Shown here in pieces: positions 1-5,938 of a DNA stretch of 6,063 bases. Numbering within the stretch: the first letter of the stretch is position 1; the number at the start of each line of letters is the position of its first letter. Position numbers and translations under genes: made by a program. Source of the DNA: Bacillota bacterium (lineage in GTDB: Bacteria; Bacillota; Bacilli; Bacillales_B; DSM-18226); contig JAUZQA010000262.1 in assembly GCA_030705665.1 (NCBI GenBank), positions 1 to 6,063 on the forward strand, in the 5' to 3' direction. The notes beneath the pieces were generated by a model, which was given only the letters and a program-made list of their open reading frames with translations, was not told where the DNA came from and did not search any database.

Positions 1-55
1 CACACTTAGCAAGATTAGAAAAAGTGTGTTGTAATACTTTGGGTTGATTTGGCAC

Positions 56-189
56 CCGGTTGATTGGAGCGGAGGGCACTCGACTCCTGCGGGATCAGAG
101 GGCACTGGAGACCCCACAGGCGCTTAAGCGCCGAGGAGACTCCAGGACCTCCCCGCGGAAAGCGAGTGACCGGAGCGGAAATCAACCGG
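56..189. repeat. Nested palindromic dispersed repeat, Bacillus type
   Basis: The element is bounded by perfect 10-bp inverted ends, CCGGTTGATT (56-65) and AATCAACCGG (180-189). Inside lie further paired arms: CACTCG (77-82) with CGAGTG (163-168), CTGGAG (105-110) with CTCCAG (140-145), CCTGCGGG (86-93) with CCCACAGG (113-120, one mismatch), and a perfect 14-bp palindrome GGCGCTTAAGCGCC at the centre (119-132). Some arms compete, so more than one fold is possible. GGAGCGGA also occurs as a direct repeat just inside both ends (66-73, 172-179). It is clearly more GC-rich than its surroundings. From memory, intergenic elements with this GGAGCGGAAATCAAC edge and GACTCCTGCGGG core are abundant in Bacillus-group genomes. 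I infer that this is a non-autonomous or structured dispersed repeat; no transposase is present. Confidence 0.75.
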
Positions 190-236
190 CTCAATAGCAG
201 GGGATATCAATTAATTTTATATTTAGAATAGCTGAC

Positions 237-277
237 AAAATAAAAAATTGCCGAGAAAATACCCCTTTCTCGACAAT
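237..277 (-). terminator. Rho-independent terminator of yheA
   Basis: Read on the minus strand, a 12-bp stem is formed by ATTGTCGAGAAA (277-266) and TTTCTCGGCAAT (258-247), with one T-G wobble and a 7-nt loop (265-259). It is followed at once by a TTTTTTATTTT tract (247-237). It lies about 43 nt beyond the yheA stop codon. On the plus strand the wobble becomes a C-A mismatch and no T-tract follows, so it is oriented for leftward transcription. Confidence 0.9.
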
Positions 278-319
278 CTGAGAAGCTTTCGGTTCTTTAC
301 CAAAAACTTCTTTTTAATA

Positions 320-673
320 TTAAAATTGAGGAACTCCGTATAGGTCTTCTAGCGGTTTCATGATTACTTTATTTAATTCGCCGATGATCATGCTCATATG
401 TTGTTCGGCCTGCATTAGTTTAGAGATTTTTGGATTTTGCTGCACAAGAGCCACCGTTTTTTGCGCCTGCTCCACTTCTTGTTGGGTAATCTCCTGTCCC
501 ATCATTTGTTTTTGCTGTAAGTTCATTTGAATTTGACGGAAGTTGTCAAACATTCCTTTTGCAGCCGGGTCAGCGTTTACTTCTGCATAGGCTTGTGCCA
601 ATTGTTTATACTCATCGCTTTGACGAAGCACTTTCTCAAGTTCATAAGCGGCATCATATAAATTAACAGCCAT
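320..673 (-). CDS. yheA: YheA, YlbF/YmcA-family helical protein (UPF0342)
   Basis: The 117-aa product begins MAVNLYDAAYELEK and closely resembles my recollection of B. subtilis YheA, including the segments QQKQMMGQEITQQEV, QKTVALVQQ and GELNKVIMKPLEDLYG; the length also matches. The family (Com_YlbF, UPF0342) is small, cytosolic, almost entirely alpha-helical and rich in Gln and Glu, with a long antiparallel helical pair expected over residues 5-105. Relatives YlbF and YmcA form a complex with YaaT that influences RNase Y, competence, biofilm formation and sporulation. The specific role of YheA itself is not established. I chose the start at 673 because AAAGGAG lies 8 nt upstream. An in-frame extension to 751 adds a hydrophobic stretch absent from the family and lacks a ribosome-binding site. 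The gene is monocistronic here, ending at the terminator at 237-277, and is transcribed divergently from the ATP-grasp operon. Confidence 0.95.
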   Translation of the reverse strand: MAVNLYDAAYELEKVLRQSDEYKQLAQAYAEVNADPAAKGMFDNFRQIQMNLQQKQMMGQEITQQEVEQAQKTVALVQQNPKISKLMQAEQHMSMIIGELNKVIMKPLEDLYGVPQF

Positions 674-681
674 TCTTACCA

Positions 682-688
682 CTCCTTT
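682..688 (-). promoter_or_regulatory. Ribosome-binding site of yheA
   Basis: AAAGGAG on the minus strand, ending 8 nt before the ATG at 673-671. It is a near-perfect anti-16S match and fixes the yheA start at 673 rather than at upstream in-frame ATGs. Confidence 0.9.
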
Positions 689-712
689 AAAATAACAATA
701 CAATACCATTAG

Positions 713-721
713 ACTATACCA
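713..721 (-). promoter_or_regulatory. Putative extended -10 promoter of yheA
   Basis: On the minus strand TGG followed by TATAGT forms an extended -10 (TGn plus five of six matches to TATAAT), with TATAGT at 718-713. It would start transcription near 706, about 33 nt before the yheA start codon. I see no good -35 hexamer at 16-18 nt spacing, which is tolerable for an extended -10 promoter. This would be a housekeeping sigma-A type promoter. Confidence 0.4.
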
Positions 722-778
722 AACTATGCGCACAATTGCGAGAAGGTTCATGACTGCCTAGATTTCGTTAACTGCACT

Positions 779-807
779 CACACCCACCCATCCCTTTACA
801 TACGATA
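779..807 (+). promoter_or_regulatory. Putative mother-cell sigma-K/sigma-E-type promoter of the ATP-grasp operon
   Basis: CATACGATA at 799-807 fits the sigma-K -10 consensus CATAnnnTA and most of the sigma-E -10 (CATACAnT). A CACA at 779-782 sits 16 nt upstream and fits the loose sigma-K -35 (mACm). No ATATT-like sigma-E -35 is visible at the right distance, so sigma-K looks the better fit. Transcription would begin around 812-815, leaving a leader of roughly 50 nt before the ATG at 862. A late-sporulation promoter suits the known spore association of the YheC/YheD family. The match is to short degenerate motifs, so the call is tentative. Confidence 0.4.
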
Positions 808-849
808 CTATATCAGCATATGCCTATTTTTACTCATCTTTACATGAAT

Positions 850-856
850 GAGGGAG
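850..856 (+). promoter_or_regulatory. Ribosome-binding site deciding the start of the first ATP-grasp gene
   Basis: GAGGGAG with the GAGG core at 850-853 lies 8 nt before the ATG at 862. The two earlier in-frame ATGs (820 and 844) have no Shine-Dalgarno-like sequence upstream, and the ATG at 844 directly abuts this motif. The start is therefore placed at 862. Confidence 0.7.
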
Positions 857-861
857 TATTA

Positions 862-2250
862 ATGTCAGATAATTTGGCCTCAATTAGAATAGTTCCCTAT
901 GGGACAGAAGGCATTTCTGAGGGACAAATTTGTATGTCCAGTCATTTAATTCAGCGTTTAGGTATTCATTCAAAGCAAAATATCCGCATTTGTTTAGGAA
1001 AAAGAATAACAAAAGTAAAAGTTGCTGAGATTGCAAATGTGCCCCGCAATGAAATTCACCTACATGAAAACTTCCTAAACGAATTTTTAATAGGTTTTCA
1101 GAATCACAAATTTCTTGCAAAGTATGATCAAACAAATGAAATGATATACATTGGACCAATTATTGCATTAGTAACGGAGATTCCATCTATTCAAGAAGAC
1201 CAAGAACCAAATTTTGGCTCCATTCACAACTTCTGTAAGGAATTGAATCAATTCGTAACGAAATCTGGCGGTTTTTTTTATGTTTTTCATTACCGTGATT
1301 TTTCAGAAGAAAGTGTGAATGGGTATTATTTTGATGATAATAAATGGGTTTCCGCAAAGCTTCCCCTTCCTGATGTCGTTTATAATCGTATACATTCTCG
1401 GCGAAGTGAACAAACACGATTATTTAAGACTTTCAGGAATGTTCTTGAACAATTCTCTATCCCGATGTTTAATGACCGTTTTTTGTCTAAATGGGAAGTG
1501 TATCAGCAATTAATCCAAGAAAATAGTATTCATCCTTTTATGCCTGAGACCCGCTTATTTTCTCAAGAGAATTTTTATGAATTGATCGATCAATACGAAT
1601 CTCTTTTTATTAAACCTATACATGGCAGTCAAGGGCGGAACATTATTAAGCTGGTTAAAGAGGATGAACACATTCTTCTGCAGACCTCCAAGACTCCCGA
1701 ACAAAATCATCTAATCAAGAAATATTTAAAAAAAGATGTGTTTTATCAATTAAAACCCTATCTCCATAATAGAATTTATATTATCCAGCAAGGAATTCCG
1801 CTCCTTCATTTTGAAGATAAAACGATGGACTTTCGCGTCCTAGTTCATAAAAATCATCGAAACTTATGGGAAGCAACCTCTCTTGTAGCACGTATTTCTG
1901 CGGAACAGCAATTTGTCTCTAACCTTGCAAAAGGCGGTAAAATTATGAAGCCATTGCAAGTACTTACTTCATTTTTCAAGAAGGAAACAGCGGTACAACT
2001 AATTTCCTTAATGAAAGAACTTGCCATTCATGCAGCCGAAATCATTAGTCAAAATACAAATGGTATTACTGGTGAACTTGGAATAGACATTGGCATCGAC
2101 GATTCAGGTATGCCTTGGATTATTGAGGTCAACTCTAAGCCCTCGAAAAATTTTGAAGACAAGGTGACAAAAATTAGACCTTCTGCAAAGGCCATTATTC
2201 AATTTTGCACGAAATTGGCTATTGATGGGGTTTTGGAAATGGAGGAATGA
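862..2250 (+). CDS. YheC/YheD-family ATP-grasp ligase, paralogue 1 (YheD-like)
   Basis: The 462-aa product, starting MSDNLASIRI, is a full-length YheD-type protein. Residues 1-110 are a beta-rich N-terminal region (SSHLIQRLGI, then YIGPIIALVTE at about 96-106). A linker domain carries PDVVYNRIHSRRSE (170-183). The ATP-grasp fold covers about 200-430, with SKWEVYQQL (K210, likely first ATP lysine), KPIHGSQGR (251-259, second lysine and glycine-rich loop), TMDFR (321-325), R344 followed ten residues later by the SNLAKGG motif (353-359), and GELGIDIGID (404-413) with IEVNSKP (421-427), whose D409, E422 and N424 are probable Mg ligands. The family makes carboxylate-amine bonds through an acyl-phosphate; the substrate is unknown. 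No signal peptide or membrane segment is seen. It is the first gene of the operon, 4 nt before the next. I leave the symbol blank because the gene at 3336 is the better positional yheD. Confidence 0.9.
   Translation: MSDNLASIRIVPYGTEGISEGQICMSSHLIQRLGIHSKQNIRICLGKRITKVKVAEIANVPRNEIHLHENFLNEFLIGFQNHKFLAKYDQTNEMIYIGPIIALVTEIPSIQEDQEPNFGSIHNFCKELNQFVTKSGGFFYVFHYRDFSEESVNGYYFDDNKWVSAKLPLPDVVYNRIHSRRSEQTRLFKTFRNVLEQFSIPMFNDRFLSKWEVYQQLIQENSIHPFMPETRLFSQENFYELIDQYESLFIKPIHGSQGRNIIKLVKEDEHILLQTSKTPEQNHLIKKYLKKDVFYQLKPYLHNRIYIIQQGIPLLHFEDKTMDFRVLVHKNHRNLWEATSLVARISAEQQFVSNLAKGGKIMKPLQVLTSFFKKETAVQLISLMKELAIHAAEIISQNTNGITGELGIDIGIDDSGMPWIIEVNSKPSKNFEDKVTKIRPSAKAIIQFCTKLAIDGVLEMEE
2241..2245 (+). promoter_or_regulatory. 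Ribosome-binding site of the yheC-like gene
   Basis: GGAGG lies inside the last codons of the preceding gene, 9 nt before the ATG at 2255. Earlier in-frame ATGs at 2222 and 2225 lack such a site, so the start is set at 2255, 4 nt after the upstream stop. Confidence 0.8.
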
Positions 2251-2254
2251 CCCT

Positions 2255-3358
2255 ATGATTACTTTTGGGATTATGTCCCTAAACATGGAAAGCGAACGAG
2301 TGTATATAACCGAAATTGCAAAGCGTGCTGATGCCTATGGGATGGAATGTTTTCGTTTTCTCCCATCAAGCATTAACCCGATTACACACATGGTGAAGGG
2401 AAAAAAATATCATGCCGACAAAGGTGTATGGGAAGAAGACGAACGCCCGCTTCCGACCCTCCTTTATGATCGCTGTTTTTACGGCGATGATGAACATTCA
2501 AAGCAATGCATGCCAATTGTTTCATGGCTTAAAAGCAGGGATGACATTACATTCCTCGGGTATGGTCTGCCAAATAAACTTGAGCTCTACGAATCCCTAA
2601 AAAATTCAATATTAGCTCCTTATTTGCCGGCTTCCCAATTGGTCTCGAATCAAGAGATTGTGCTATCGGAATTAGAAAAACACAAAAAACTTATTCTTAA
2701 ACCGATTAATGGTTCCCAAGGCTATGGTATTTATTATTTAAAAAAACAACAAAAAAATTTTCATGTCAAAACGGAAAAGCAAAAACAGATCATCTCCCGC
2801 ATTTTTCCAAACGAAAAAAAACTGCTGCAATGGTTAAAGCTTCTTATCAAGCAGCGAAAATATCTGGTTCAACCGTATCTGGAATTATCGAATAATGAAT
2901 TGCAGCCCTTTGACATAAGAATATTACTGCAAAAAAATGAAACCGGCGAATGGACAGTTCGTGGAAAAGGAATTCGAACAGGCACAACCGGCGGGCTTTT
3001 ATCCAATTTAAGTGCAGGAGGAACAGTCAGTGATTTTGAAAGTTGGGTTTTAACTCTTCCTGCTCAAACAAAGGATTATTTATTTGAAGAACTTAACTAC
3101 ATCATAACGAACCTGACTGATGTGTTAGAAAAAATGTTTATGCCCTTATTTGAGATCGGCCTTGATATTGGTTTAGCAAAAAATGGCTCCCTCTGGATTC
3201 TTGATGTAAATTCAAAACCTGGAAGAAAAGTGGTTTTAAGTACGAAACCAGAATTAACAGAAACGTTATACTTAGCACCACTGCTTTATGGGAAGCTCCT
3301 GACTGAATCGGATGTTAATGAAAGGAAGATCTTTTATGCGAAAACGTTATCTCATTGA
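2255..3358 (+). CDS. yheC: YheC-like ATP-grasp protein
   Basis: The 367-aa product (MITFGIMSLN...) is close in length and N-terminal pattern to B. subtilis YheC (about 363 aa). It lacks the extra beta-rich N-terminal domain of its three neighbours and begins directly with an alpha/beta pre-ATP-grasp domain (about 1-105: ESERVYITEIAKRADAYGM, then PTLLYDRCFYGDDE at 67-80, GYGLPNK at 102-108). ATP-grasp motifs follow: NKLELYESL (K108), KPINGSQGYG (149-158), LVQPYL (204-209), FDIR (219-222), R241 and SNLSAGG (250-256), EIGLDIG (300-306) and LDVNSKPG (316-323). D304, D317 and N319 would bind metal. Asp at 317 replaces the Glu of the other copies, a conservative change. B. subtilis YheC is annotated as spore coat-associated; its substrate is unknown. 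The 3' end overlaps the next gene by 23 nt, which points to translational coupling. Confidence 0.9.
   Translation: MITFGIMSLNMESERVYITEIAKRADAYGMECFRFLPSSINPITHMVKGKKYHADKGVWEEDERPLPTLLYDRCFYGDDEHSKQCMPIVSWLKSRDDITFLGYGLPNKLELYESLKNSILAPYLPASQLVSNQEIVLSELEKHKKLILKPINGSQGYGIYYLKKQQKNFHVKTEKQKQIISRIFPNEKKLLQWLKLLIKQRKYLVQPYLELSNNELQPFDIRILLQKNETGEWTVRGKGIRTGTTGGLLSNLSAGGTVSDFESWVLTLPAQTKDYLFEELNYIITNLTDVLEKMFMPLFEIGLDIGLAKNGSLWILDVNSKPGRKVVLSTKPELTETLYLAPLLYGKLLTESDVNERKIFYAKTLSH
3321..3328 (+). promoter_or_regulatory. Ribosome-binding site of the yheD-like gene
   Basis: AAAGGAAG ends 7 nt before the ATG at 3336 and lies within the 3' end of the yheC-like gene. It selects 3336 over the in-frame ATGs at 3312 and 3318, which have no ribosome-binding site. 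Confidence 0.8.
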
Positions 3359-4700
3359 AGTTACGAATGACGATCGATTAGTTGTATCCTGTCCGTCACA
3401 TCTCATTGATGGCCGTTCATTAAAAAGGATTGCGTTTGGTTCTAAGTCAATGGAAGTAGAATTTATCAGCCTTCCTGAAAAAAAATCCCGAATCACGATT
3501 AGTAAAAAGATTAGCGAGGTCCTCTATTTTCCCAATTTCGATTTACCTTTACATTTATTTTTTGAAAACCAAACAATGTATATTGGACCTTTAATCGGGA
3601 TTTTCTCTTCAGGATTTACCAGTTTTCCCTATCGCCCAATTGGAGAACGTTCTGTCTTTTTCTCAAAGCTTCTTTCCGTAAAAAAAGCAGTGGGAGTCCT
3701 CCCATTTGTCTTTGGTGAGCAGCATATTGATTGGGAACAAGGGATTATAAAAGGATATTTCTATCATGAAAATGAGTGGAAGACGTTTGATGTTCCATTC
3801 CCGAATGTCATTTATGATCGGCTTCCCAATCGCAAAAGTGAGCGAAACCCTTCCTTAAAAACAGTAAAAGAACGACTGCAAAGGGATTATTTAATTCCAT
3901 GGTATAACCCTGGGTTTTTCAATAAGCTCGATATCAATGACCGATTACTTCAGGAACAGGCAGTCACACGATATTTACCCGAGACACACCCATTTTCTTC
4001 TTTTTCTTTAATCGAAAGAATGTTAGCTGATTATGGCCACACCATTTTAAAACCGATTAACGGCAGTCTTGGTCTTGGGGTTCACCAAATTATTTACGAT
4101 AAACACAATAATCATTATTTTTGCCGTTACCGCGATGTTGAAGGCGCAAATCGGCTTCGCAAATTCTCAAGTCTTGAGAACTTATTTAAGACTATTTTTT
4201 CCAAACACAAAATGGATAAGATTTTAGTTCAACAGGGTATCCATTTACTAAGATTCGATTCCCGCATCATTGATTTTCGGGTTCATACCAATAAAGATGA
4301 AAACGGCGATTGGAAGGTAACGGCGATTGCCGCTAAAATTGCCGGAGCTGGCAGTGTAACGACACATATTCGCAGCGGCGGCGAAATCAAAACGGTTGAG
4401 GAGATTTTCTCCAAAGAGGAAAGTACGCAATATAAAGAAAAACTTACCGCAGCAGCACTTGAGCTTAGTAAAGCATTAGAAAAAAATATGGAAGGAATTA
4501 TCGGTGAAATTGGCTTTGATTTAGGAATCGACCGAAACGGTGATGTCTGGCTGTTTGAAGCAAACTCTAAACCAGGACGATCCATTTTTAAGCATCCTGA
4601 ATTAAAGGAATTCGATCTATTAACCCGAAAGCTATCAATGGCTTTTGCGATTTTTCTTACAGAACAGTCGATTATGTATCCAGAGGAATTATTTAAATGA
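3336..4700 (+). CDS. yheD: YheD-like ATP-grasp protein
   Basis: The 454-aa product (MRKRYLIEVT...) nearly equals the 453 aa I recall for B. subtilis YheD and, as there, follows a yheC-like gene; I base the symbol on this. Residues 1-95 form the beta-rich N-terminal region, ending in YIGPLIGIFSSGF (82-94). PNVIYDRLPNRKSE (156-169) marks the middle domain. ATP-grasp motifs are NKLDINDRL (K197), YLPETHPFS, KPINGSLGLG (239-248), LVQQGI, IIDFR (311-315), THIRSGG (343-349), GEIGFDLGID (390-399) and FEANSKPGR (407-415); D395, E408 and N410 are likely Mg ligands. Two differences from copies 1 and 2 stand out: Lys334 takes the place of the Arg, and His344 the place of Asn, in the R-x9-N motif. YheD has been reported to localise around the forespore in B. 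subtilis under mother-cell control. No transmembrane segment or signal peptide is visible. The stop overlaps the next start as ATGA. Confidence 0.9.
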   Translation: MRKRYLIEVTNDDRLVVSCPSHLIDGRSLKRIAFGSKSMEVEFISLPEKKSRITISKKISEVLYFPNFDLPLHLFFENQTMYIGPLIGIFSSGFTSFPYRPIGERSVFFSKLLSVKKAVGVLPFVFGEQHIDWEQGIIKGYFYHENEWKTFDVPFPNVIYDRLPNRKSERNPSLKTVKERLQRDYLIPWYNPGFFNKLDINDRLLQEQAVTRYLPETHPFSSFSLIERMLADYGHTILKPINGSLGLGVHQIIYDKHNNHYFCRYRDVEGANRLRKFSSLENLFKTIFSKHKMDKILVQQGIHLLRFDSRIIDFRVHTNKDENGDWKVTAIAAKIAGAGSVTTHIRSGGEIKTVEEIFSKEESTQYKEKLTAAALELSKALEKNMEGIIGEIGFDLGIDRNGDVWLFEANSKPGRSIFKHPELKEFDLLTRKLSMAFAIFLTEQSIMYPEELFK

Positions 4701-5908
4701 AGCTTTTCTATGACGATGCAGCTGGATCTTGGTACCAAACAAGTATGAAACAAGACGTCACTTTTGGCGGGAATAACATGCCTCTTCCCTATCAAGAGCA
4801 GGTAAACGATCATACCTCGGCCTTTCCTGTAAAATTAGAAAACCAACATGCGGGCCCGTTCATTGGAATCATTACGGCAAGAAAGGCAGATGGAACTATA
4901 TCTGGGAATAGTGCATTGTTTATCAAGCTTCAAAAACAAATACTTTTGCAGGGGGGGATCAGCTACATCTTTACCCCCGATGATGTTCATACAGATTTTA
5001 TCAATGGGTACATGTATTTACCTGATATACAGCATTGGAAAAAAGTAAAAGCCCCCTACCCTGATGTTGTTTATAATCGAATTCCGTTTCGAAAAGTGGA
5101 GGAAGAAGAACCATATCAATCATTTTTTTCTATTTTAAAACTAAAAAACATTCCATTTTTTAATCCTTGTTTTCTTAATAAATTTGATCTCTATAAGGTT
5201 TTGCAAGCTAACCAAGCTCTTAAAGACTACTTGCCTAAAACAACACTTATCACTGATCAACAGACTCTCCATTCTTTTTTACAATTATATCCATCCTCAT
5301 ATTTAAAACCTTCCCAGTCTGCAAAAGGTAAAGGTATTTTTCGACTTTCATTTCTCTCCCCACAGTTAAGCATAGAAGGTCCGAGGTCAAAAGAAACATA
5401 TCCGTCATTTACAGACTTTTGGAAAGACTGGGAGAATGATCTCCTTAATAAGCAATATCTTGTTCAAGAAGAGGTAGATTCATTCATGCATGAAGGGAAA
5501 AAAATTGACTTTAGGATATTAGCTCATGCCCAAAAAGACCGATATATCGTCACTGGTGTGGGAGTCAGGCAAGCAGTTAAACAGAACATAACCACACACA
5601 TTCCAAATGGTGGAAAGCTTCTTCCCTATCAGCTTTTTCATTCAGAGGATCTGGATCGATTTATTGATCATGCAGTCAATTTTATTGGAGAAACATTGAC
5701 TAAAAAGTATGGTTTTTTCGGTGAGTTTTCAATTGATGCTGGTATGAATTCGAACGGAGATTATTTTATTTATGAAGTGAACTCAAAGCCAATGAGCTTT
5801 GATGAAGCCGACATCGAGGAAAGGAAGATAGCGCAGCTTTGCAGATTATTCTTTCATCTCGCCAATTTTTCCAACACGCATGAAAAACAAGCAAATACCA
5901 CAGAATAA
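4697..5908 (+). CDS. YheC/YheD-family ATP-grasp protein, divergent short paralogue
   Basis: The 403-aa product (MKLFYDDAAGSWYQTS...) is the fourth and most divergent ATP-grasp copy. The N-terminal domain is about 30 residues shorter than in the 454-aa neighbour, with AGPFIGIITA at 52-61 instead of about 82-90. Shared motifs are PDVVYNRIPFRKVE (122-135), NKFDLYKVL (161-169, K162), DYLPKTTLIT, LVQEEV, KIDFR (269-273), R291 with THIPNGG (300-306), GEFSIDAG (342-349) and YEVNSKP (359-365), leaving D347, E360 and N362 as probable metal ligands. The glycine-rich loop is unusual: KPSQSAKGKGI (204-214) replaces the KPINGSQGxGI of its neighbours, exchanging a conserved NGS for QSAK and adding basic residues. 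It still looks like an active enzyme, perhaps with altered phosphate-loop behaviour. The start overlaps the previous stop in ATGA, with AGAGG at 4682-4686 10 nt upstream. No full terminator follows, so the operon probably continues. Confidence 0.88.
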   Translation: MKLFYDDAAGSWYQTSMKQDVTFGGNNMPLPYQEQVNDHTSAFPVKLENQHAGPFIGIITARKADGTISGNSALFIKLQKQILLQGGISYIFTPDDVHTDFINGYMYLPDIQHWKKVKAPYPDVVYNRIPFRKVEEEEPYQSFFSILKLKNIPFFNPCFLNKFDLYKVLQANQALKDYLPKTTLITDQQTLHSFLQLYPSSYLKPSQSAKGKGIFRLSFLSPQLSIEGPRSKETYPSFTDFWKDWENDLLNKQYLVQEEVDSFMHEGKKIDFRILAHAQKDRYIVTGVGVRQAVKQNITTHIPNGGKLLPYQLFHSEDLDRFIDHAVNFIGETLTKKYGFFGEFSIDAGMNSNGDYFIYEVNSKPMSFDEADIEERKIAQLCRLFFHLANFSNTHEKQANTTE

Positions 5909-5922
5909 AACTAAATGAGGTC

Positions 5923-5931
5923 AAAAAGGAG
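5923..5931 (+). promoter_or_regulatory. Ribosome-binding site of the terminal small gene
   Basis: AAAAAGGAG ends 7 nt before the ATG at 5939. It is one of the strongest ribosome-binding sites in the window and supports the truncated gene at the right edge being real. Confidence 0.85.
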
Positions 5932-5938
5932 TGGCAGG

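Larger units (their letters stand above)
1..319. other. Gene-free left flank with palindromic repeat and terminator
   Basis: No convincing coding region is visible here on either strand. The stretch contains the palindromic repeat at 56-189 and the yheA terminator at 237-277, both described separately. At the extreme left a 7-bp inverted repeat (CACACTT at 1-7, AAGTGTG at 22-28) is present with a 14-nt loop and no T-tract. It may be part of a structure that continues outside the window. A short direct repeat, GGTTGATT, occurs at 42-49 and again at 58-65, just at the edge of the palindromic element. Nothing else could be assigned. Confidence 0.6.

Noticed and set aside
1..28. CACACTT / AAGTGTG inverted repeat as a terminator of a gene to the left.
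   Set aside because: The stem is only 7 bp with a 14-nt loop, lies at the window edge, and is followed by no T-tract on the plus strand; the evidence is too thin.
674..751. N-terminal extension of yheA by 26 codons to an upstream ATG.
   Set aside because: The family begins at MAVN, the extension lacks a ribosome-binding site, and it would include the promoter and the AAAGGAG site that fit the shorter start.
820..861. N-terminal extension of the first ATP-grasp gene by 14 codons.
   Set aside because: No Shine-Dalgarno sequence precedes ATG 820 or 844, while GAGG at 850-853 is properly spaced for ATG 862; the extension also falls just downstream of the putative promoter.
884..1417. Antisense open frames (884-1159 and 1187-1417) opposite the first ATP-grasp gene.
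   Set aside because: They are short, overlap conserved codons of a well-supported gene, have runs of Leu and Phe created by A-rich sequence on the other strand, and show no recognisable motif.
4283..4813. A 176-codon open frame on the minus strand opposite the yheD-like/fourth ATP-grasp junction.
   Set aside because: It is antisense to strongly supported genes, its product is a Ser-rich low-complexity sequence typical of shadow frames, and no suitable ribosome-binding site or family resemblance is visible.
4951..4957. Run of seven G in the fourth ATP-grasp gene as a possible frameshift or programmed slippage site.
   Set aside because: The reading frame continues normally with family motifs on both sides, so there is no sign of a broken or recoded gene. 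Similar T and A runs at 1272-1279 and 2740-2757 are also in frame.
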